Below, piece by piece: positions 57,162 through 64,000 of a DNA stretch of 64,000 nt. A program made the position numbers and the translations under genes. How positions within the stretch are numbered: the stretch's first letter is position 1; each line of letters starts with the position of its first letter. Below the pieces are notes generated by a model. It worked only from the letters and a program-made list of their open reading frames with translations. It was not told the origin of the DNA and did no database searches. This DNA is from Paraphysomonas bandaiensis (Eukaryota > Chrysophyceae), in assembly GCA_965644295.1 (NCBI GenBank), contig CBFFRP010000111.1:124001-188000 (forward strand), read 5' to 3'.

Positions 57162-57483
57162 CATACATACATACATACATACATACATACATCCAAAGGA
57201 CTCTTTGGAATCAACTCTGAAACTATTTGGAAGAAATAAACAACACTGGAAATAAAGAAGGAAATCAGTCATTAATGAGTTCACTCCAGATTTTGTTATC
57301 CTTTTGAATAAGGTATATATATCTTATAATGTTATTCAATAGTAATATTTGTTGATGCAGGACGAAACAATACCGCCAGGCGTGCAGATGAGAGAGTTGC
57401 TCGTCAAGACGGTGGAGCTCTCCTGGAATCGTAAAGAAGCTGAAAGGATAAGAAGAGAGCTGGCACAACTCTCGAAACAATGA
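56875..57483 (+). pseudogene. Harbinger second ORF, interrupted by a microsatellite
   Basis: Starts MIYSLKHWQKLAIALAGMETHGVK and runs to a TGA at 56974-56976. Sequence in a neighbouring frame continues as KLLTTRRTPDNNESTDIYIS and ends in IRLWK before a GT donor at 57106. After an (ATAC)n tract (57132-57192) a terminal exon at 57361-57483 encodes DETIPPGVQMRELLVKTVEL and ends RRELAQLSKQ. In the copy at 13.4 kb the start and end segments are fused directly. The product could be the accessory DNA-binding protein of the element; I see no defining motif. Confidence 0.45.
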
Positions 57484-58319
57484 CACTAACAGCAACGCCA
57501 ACCAATGGTAATTATCTTGGTCCGATTGATTTTCTATTATCCATGCAAGTTCTATTTGTTATATACATATGTTGTTACTATATTATACACGTTAGTTATA
57601 ATGACGTTTGCCAGTGTCAGTTTTAAATTCACAACTTTGTTTATTACATTGACTAATAATTATCACATGATCTAATTGTAAGATGCATTTAATCTTGCAT
57701 GTAATCACAGATATATTGAATGGGATCTAACTACACAAACAACTGAAATGTAATGTGTGTTGTACATATAACATATTGGCAACATATTGTAATAAACTAA
57801 ATATACACATTCAACTTCAATATTGGGTTAACATAAACTCACTTCTATCTTAGTTATCAATTATGATATTGGCAGTCATATGTATAGATATCGTTATATT
57901 ACACAATTATAGAGAAACCACAATGATGAGTCAACTATCAAAAGGAGTTCATCAAACACTTCAAGTCATCATCCATCTTTCGTCTGATGTGGAAGATAAT
58001 AATGATGTCAGTGCATGCGATCTATCTTCATAACCTGGACTTCGAAACAAGTTCAAGAATATTGCAGGAGAGTTTAAGTGCCATATCTGATGCTATATAG
58101 GAAGTTAAGGGCAGTAACACCCAGCTCTTTCAACCCAGCTCTTTCAAGGTGTCCGTCACTACGTCGTGCGTATCAGGATTGTGCGCCTCATCTTACTATC
58201 ATTCAAATCAGGTGCACTCGCAGAGATTGAGCGTGTTTATATAAATGTGATGATGATGCTAATCAAGGCAATAAAAAGCATCGTGCTTGAAACATTTGAT
58301 ACGTAATTCGAAAACGCGT

Positions 58320-58730
58320 TCTGAATTGCTTGCCTGATGCAGTGTGACATGGTATATAATACAATACCAAAAGTCATACCTTCACAAGTTGTGGGATCTC
58401 TTATCCTTGTATTCCTCAGCAGGAGTCCCCATGGTGTGTTATCGTAGCCAATCCGTTCGTAGACATTTCTTCTTGCAAAGATACGATCCTAACTGGACGC
58501 TGGAGATTGCTTCATGAGCTGTTTGATCAAGGATGTCCTGCACAGACAACTTCCGGGACAATGCACACACGCGAAATATCATGCTATCAACTTTACACAG
58601 TCACTGTCAATGCTTAATGCTTTGCTTCGCAATATATTCAGTGAGATCAAGCGAACAGAGAATGAAAAGAAATTTGAATTTAAACACAAAAACACTGTTT
58701 TGTCTTTTGTCTTTCTGTGTGCACTATAAT
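58320..58730 (-). pseudogene. Harbinger transposase 5' remnant
   Basis: The reverse complement aligns with 11640-12000, including the start region, the RDARIRDPTT-like segment and its intron. It is diverged, with several frame breaks, and ends without reaching the DDE core. Confidence 0.55.
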
Positions 58731-60794
58731 TACGGCTTCGTTTGCACCCGACAAAAACAATTCTGATGAAAAAAAATGTCTTTTGTCGTTTTGTCTTTTG
58801 TCTCCACTATAATTAGTGGCCTTATTACATATATACAATGCGGGAGTACGTGAAATTCTGTCACACTCATGTATACTTTTCAGTTTGTGTCGGTTGTAGA
58901 TGTGTGTTTTTGGAATACCGTGTTGTATTATGTGAAGTGTGTATGTATCATATATAACGCATCTCTTCATATGTTACTTTAAACTATCAACAGTGCCATG
59001 AAAGGAGGTGATATCCACACCAAAAACAGAAGAATATCTTCTTCACCGTCGTGTTTCTTTCAACCTCTGCTCTGAAGCGATCCAGGTTCTTGTATGTATG
59101 TGAGGGTGACTGTTAATAGAGCTACATACCCTCTCACATACATACACATATACACCCCTTGAGACAGGCACACACGTACATACCCGCCGTAAAATAACAA
59201 ATATTAGTTATATTATGGTGATAGCGTGCCACTTCACCTATTCTTATTTCACGTATATGAAGGAAGGAGGATTTGGTTATTGTTTGCTTAACTGAGTGAA
59301 CTACGTGCCCTCTTCTGATTGCCATTCACACGCGCTGGTACACCACAGTGGCCAAGGTCTTCTGAATTAGTCACAGTACCTCTCTGTATTGCTTTATTTC
59401 CCTAATTTTCTGGAAACTACGAATATCTTGAAACTTGAAAATAGACCCTAATATATATCTAACAGTGGTTTTCGTAGCTGGCTTATATACAATCAACTTT
59501 CTTAGTCAAAAATTTACATATATATACAATGCGGGAGTACGTGAAATTCTGTCACACTCATGTATACTTTTCAGTTTGTGTCGGTTGTAGATGTGTGTTT
59601 TTGGAATACCGTGTTGTATTATGTGAAGTGTGTATGTATCATATATAACGCATCTCTTCATATGTTACTTTAAACTATCAACAGTGCCATGAAAGGAGGT
59701 GATATCCACACCAAAAACAGAAGAATATCTTCTTCACCGTCGTGTTTCTTTCAACCTCTGCTCTGAAGCGATCCAGGTTCTTGTATGTATGTGAGGGTGA
59801 CTGTTAATAGAGCTACATACCCTCTCACATACATACACATATACACCCCTTGAGACAGGCACACACGTACATACCCGCCGTAAAATAACAAATATTAGTT
59901 ATATTATGGTGATAGCGTGCCACTTCACCTATTCTTATTTCACGTATATGAAGGAAGGAGGATTTGGTTATTGTTTGCTTAACTGAGTGAACTACGTGCC
60001 CTCTTCTGATTGCCATTCACACGCGCTGGTACACCACAGTGGCCAAGGTCTTCTGAATTAGTCACAGTACCTCTCTGTATTGCTTTATTTCCCTAATTTT
60101 CTGGAAACTACGAATATCTTGAAACTTGAAAATAGACCCTAATATATATCTAACAGTGGTTTTCGTAGCTGGCTTATATACAATCAACTTTCTTAGTCAA
60201 AAATTTACATATATTTCAAGTGCAAATAATATATATACTGTAGTAGACATACATACTGCGTATATTATTACTACTTAGTATAATATTGAATAGTACTCAC
60301 TTACCTCTACTACTAGAACATAGCCTACTATAGAAACTGCCATAACTGAAATCTGAAATTACCAACATCCTTACATTCCATTCCTAACTCCCGATACAAT
60401 TCTTTCAAAGCACTTTCATATACTCTACCAAACTATTAGGATTCAGCTTACAAATACATGATGGCCTCACAATATGGCACCTCTGCAGTTTTTATTACTA
60501 GTGACAGCTACTCCGGTTTTTACTCTCAGTGTGTATAGTTCATATTCTCTCTATTATCTACGGTTCACTGATTATTTCATTGAGGGGGCGTATTAGGATT
60601 CAGCTTAATACAAGATTGGAATCGCATTTCAGTACACTCCCATGCTCGTTTAAGAAGGAATTCTATTGTCTTTCTTGCACGTAGATGAGAATCATCCCTA
60701 TCAGCTTTTGTCAAAGCTTGAAGTCCACATAAAAGCCGATATGGTTGGATCCCTTCTTGTCCATTACCAAAATGTCAGAGGTCCCACAAAGTCT

Positions 60795-61003
60795 TCACAC
60801 TAATGCACTATAGCCTTTAACATGTAATGCACTGTAGAGGTCCTCCTGTCATTGGGTATATCATTTGGTCCATCTAATTTCTTCCGGTCGTTAGCTGTAT
60901 TGCACTGAACCCCAAAGAACTCCATCACTCGGTCTTTGTTGGCAGAAATTATCAGCTTATCTTCATCATCCAACCTTTCAGGATAATGAGAACAAAAGCA
61001 CTA
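60795..61003 (-). pseudogene. coding-like remnant inside the 1,952-bp unit
   Basis: A minus-strand frame of about 66 codons reads CFCSHYPERLDDEDKLIIS, then RVMEFFGVQCNTANDRKKLDG and ends AIVH before a stop. Composition looks like real protein rather than repeat, but no start codon or complete domain is present. The same stretch recurs 1,952 bp further on. It may be a captured fragment of a transposon or host gene. Confidence 0.35.
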
Positions 61004-61224
61004 CGTCATATGCCTCACTTTGCCAGTATACATTGCCTTTGTTTTGGCATGAATTAAGAGAATGAGAGACGTTCTTGAAGTCGATGAGGAGGAAGCTCGA
61101 GATGTAGCAGGAGAAGTATCATCTGAGAGGACCCATGGTATTAAATACAGACAAGATATTCAATGTAGGTTCGATATTAAAGTGAATATGGTTTCTACGC
61201 AGATCACATATATCATACAGATAC

Positions 61225-61335
61225 AACCTTGTATCTTTTGCATACGATTTCTACGTAGAAATCTCCGGAATTCTACTGTATTCTACATAGAAATCTCCGG
61301 AATTCTACTGTATTCTACATAGAAATCTCCGGTAT
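61225..61335. repeat. 33-bp tandem repeat, about 3 copies, inside the unit
   Basis: TTCTACATAGAAATCTCCGG motif repeated three times with spacing of about 33 bp. It recurs in the next unit at about 63177-63287. Each motif contains the palindromic TTCTACGTAGAA or TTCTACATAGAA. Confidence 0.9.
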
Positions 61336-64000
61336 TCAGTGTGCCATGATAATTTCACGTAAGGTAAAAATCTGATATTTCAGTTTTATTTTGTTGATAT
61401 TCCAGGCGTAGGTGAAACATAGTCACACGCTACCCAAAAAATACTGCCACAGTATTTCACCTACGGTGCATATATATACAATGCGGGAGTACGTGAAATT
61501 CTGTCACACTCATGTATACTTTTCAGTTTGTGTCGGTTGTAGATGTGTGTTTTTGGAATACCGTGTTGTATTATGTGAAGTGTGTATGTATCATATATAA
61601 CGCATCTCTTCATATGTTACTTTAAACTATCAACAGTGCCATGAAAGGAGGTGATATCCACACCAAAAACAGAAGAATATCTTCTTCACCGTCGTGTTTC
61701 TTTCAACCTCTGCTCTGAAGCGATCCAGGTTCTTGTATGTATGTGAGGGTGACTGTTAATAGAGCTACATACCCTCTCACATACATACACATATACACCC
61801 CTTGAGACAGGCACACACGTACATACCCGCCGTAAAATAACAAATATTAGTTATATTATGGTGATAGCGTGCCACTTCACCTATTCTTATTTCACGTATA
61901 TGAAGGAAGGAGGATTTGGTTATTGTTTGCTTAACTGAGTGAACTACGTGCCCTCTTCTGATTGCCATTCACACGCGCTGGTACACCACAGTGGCCAAGG
62001 TCTTCTGAATTAGTCACAGTACCTCTCTGTATTGCTTTATTTCCCTAATTTTCTGGAAACTACGAATATCTTGAAACTTGAAAATAGACCCTAATATATA
62101 TCTAACAGTGGTTTTCGTAGCTGGCTTATATACAATCAACTTTCTTAGTCAAAAATTTACATATATTTCAAGTGCAAATAATATATATACTGTAGTAGAC
62201 ATACATACTGCGTATATTATTACTACTTAGTATAATATTGAATAGTACTCACTTACCTCTACTACTAGAACATAGCCTACTATAGAAACTGCCATAACTG
62301 AAATCTGAAATTACCAACATCCTTACATTCCATTCCTAACTCCCGATACAATTCTTTCAAAGCACTTTCATATACTCTACCAAACTATTAGGATTCAGCT
62401 TACAAATACATGATGGCCTCACAATATGGCACCTCTGCAGTTTTTATTACTAGTGACAGCTACTCCGGTTTTTACTCTCAGTGTGTATAGTTCATATTCT
62501 CTCTATTATCTACGGTTCACTGATTATTTCATTGAGGGGGCGTATTAGGATTCAGCTTAATACAAGATTGGAATCGCATTTCAGTACACTCCCATGCTCG
62601 TTTAAGAAGGAATTCTATTGTCTTTCTTGCACGTAGATGAGAATCATCCCTATCAGCTTTTGTCAAAGCTTGAAGTCCACATAAAAGCCGATATGGTTGG
62701 ATCCCTTCTTGTCCATTACCAAAATGTCAGAGGTCCCACAAAGTCTTCACACTAATGCACTATAGCCTTTAACATGTAATGCACTGTAGAGGTCCTCCTG
62801 TCATTGGGTATATCATTTGGTCCATCTAATTTCTTCCGGTCGTTAGCTGTATTGCACTGAACCCCAAAGAACTCCATCACTCGGTCTTTGTTGGCAGAAA
62901 TTATCAGCTTATCTTCATCATCCAACCTTTCAGGATAATGAGAACAAAAGCACTACGTCATATGCCTCACTTTGCCAGTATACATTGCCTTTGTTTTGGC
63001 ATGAATTAAGAGAATGAGAGACGTTCTTGAAGTCGATGAGGAGGAAGCTCGAGATGTAGCAGGAGAAGTATCATCTGAGAGGACCCATGGTATTAAATAC
63101 AGACAAGATATTCAATGTAGGTTCGATATTAAAGTGAATATGGTTTCTACGCAGATCACATATATCATACAGATACAACCTTGTATCTTTTGCATACGAT
63201 TTCTACGTAGAAATCTCCGGAATTCTACTGTATTCTACATAGAAATCTCCGGAATTCTACTGTATTCTACATAGAAATCTCCGGTATTCAGTGTGCCATG
63301 ATAATTTCACGTAAGGTAAAAATCTGATATTTCAGTTTTATTTTGTTGATATTCCAGGCGTAGGTGAAACATAGTCACACGCTACCCAAAAAATACTGCC
63401 ACAGTATTTCACCTACGGTGCATATATATACAATGCGGGAGTACGTGAAATTCTGTCACACTCATGTATACTTTTCAGTTTGTGTCGGTTGTAGATGTGT
63501 GTTTTTGGAATACCGTGTTGTATTATGTGAAGTGTGTATGTATCATATATAACGCATCTCTTCATATGTTACTTTAAACTATCAACAGTGCCATGAAAGG
63601 AGGTGATATCCACACCAAAAACAGAAGAATATCTTCTTCACCGTCGTGTTTCTTTCAACCTCTGCTCTGAAGCGATCCAGGTTCTTGTATGTATGTGAGG
63701 GTGACTGTTAATAGAGCTACATACCCTCTCACATACATACACATATACACCCCTTGAGACAGGCACACACGTACATACCCGCCGTAAAATAACAAATATT
63801 AGTTATATTATGGTGATAGCGTGCCACTTCACCTATTCTTATTTCACGTATATGAAGGAAGGAGGATTTGGTTATTGTTTGCTTAACTGAGTGAACTACG
63901 TGCCCTCTTCTGATTGCCATTCACACGCGCTGGTACACCACAGTGGCCAAGGTCTTCTGAATTAGTCACAGTACCTCTCTGTATTGCTTTATTTCCCTAA

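Larger units (their letters stand above)
56652..58821 (-). mobile_element. second PIF/Harbinger element, one end truncated
   Basis: The right end (58821 inward) carries GGCCACTAATTAT and the AAGACAAAA-type terminal repeats of the element at 11471. The left end lacks the terminal 40-50 bases and begins directly where element B ends (ATGTCTTC, 56656). The inner left part matches the minus strand of 13570-13870; the inner right part (58310-58700) matches the start of the transposase gene in reverse. The transposase catalytic region is missing. Confidence 0.82.
58822..64000. repeat. tandem array, 1,952-bp unit, running off the window
   Basis: Registered at ATACAATGCGGGAGTACG, copies start at 58833 (short, 691 bp), 59524 (1,952 bp), 61476 (1,952 bp) and 63428 (partial). 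The short copy equals the first 691 bp of the long unit, joined at a TACATATATA stretch. The copies look near-identical. The array starts directly after the end of the second Harbinger element and has no right boundary in the window. Small open frames inside repeat with the same period and are not supported as genes. Confidence 0.95.

Noticed and set aside
59134-59325. 63-codon frame recurring in the tandem array (also 62- and 86-codon frames)
   Set aside because: Recurrence is explained by the 1,952-bp unit; part of the frame reads the CACATACATA-rich stretch.

Overview
The window is eukaryotic nuclear DNA from a unicellular or simple organism with compact, intron-rich genes. Introns are GT-AG, mostly about 45-130 nt, and protein-coding exons reassemble cleanly by phase. 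The gene set is a mitochondrial copper chaperone, a nucleolar box C/D protein, a CTD-type phosphatase, a RING-H2 protein, a cation-chloride cotransporter, a pentameric ligand-gated channel, a Ras-like GTPase with an embedded PDZ domain and a plant-style LRR membrane protein. Together with PIF/Harbinger, Crypton-like and chromodomain Ty3/Gypsy elements, this points to a protist. A SAR/stramenopile affinity is possible, but I cannot fix the lineage from sequence alone. There are no CRISPRs, operons or recognisable rRNA/tRNA genes.

Layout. 1-1.2 kb: (GTAT)n tract and a possible terminal exon. 1.97-3.0 kb (-): COX11. 3.5-5.5 kb (+): NOP56. 5.6-9.2 kb: decayed repeats. 9.26-10.7 kb (-): SCP/Psr-type phosphatase. 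11.47-13.9 kb: PIF/Harbinger element with TGA target duplication. 14.4-15.2 kb (+): RING-H2 membrane protein. 16.8-17.2 kb (+): small membrane protein. 17.8-18.1 kb (-): 60-residue acidic protein. 18.9-19.7 kb (-): coiled-coil/PH protein. 20.1-20.9 kb: (ATAC)n tract. 21.2-23.2 kb (+): fibronectin-III protein. 23.4-24.8 kb: very AT-rich insert with a virus-type primase-helicase N-terminal gene followed by a 3' hairpin. 25.2-28.6 kb: Crypton-like element A. 29.9-30.4 kb: MITE. 30.6-35.3 kb (+): 17-exon SLC12-type transporter. 36.7-38.5 kb (-): ligand-gated channel. 39.0-39.6 kb (+): unknown two-exon gene. 40.0-41.6 kb (-): PDZ-GTPase. 44.3-54.1 kb (-): LRR membrane protein split by a 5.6-kb Gypsy element (45.1-50.7 kb). 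54.4-56.65 kb: element B, an inverted relative of element A. 56.65-58.8 kb: second Harbinger element. 58.8 kb to the end: tandem array with a 1,952-bp unit.

The cellular genes look like independent housekeeping and signalling genes. The strongest accessory stories are the viral-type insert at 24 kb, the very recent Gypsy insertion into the LRR gene, the two Crypton-like copies with different internal deletions, and the PDZ domain embedded inside a GTPase fold.
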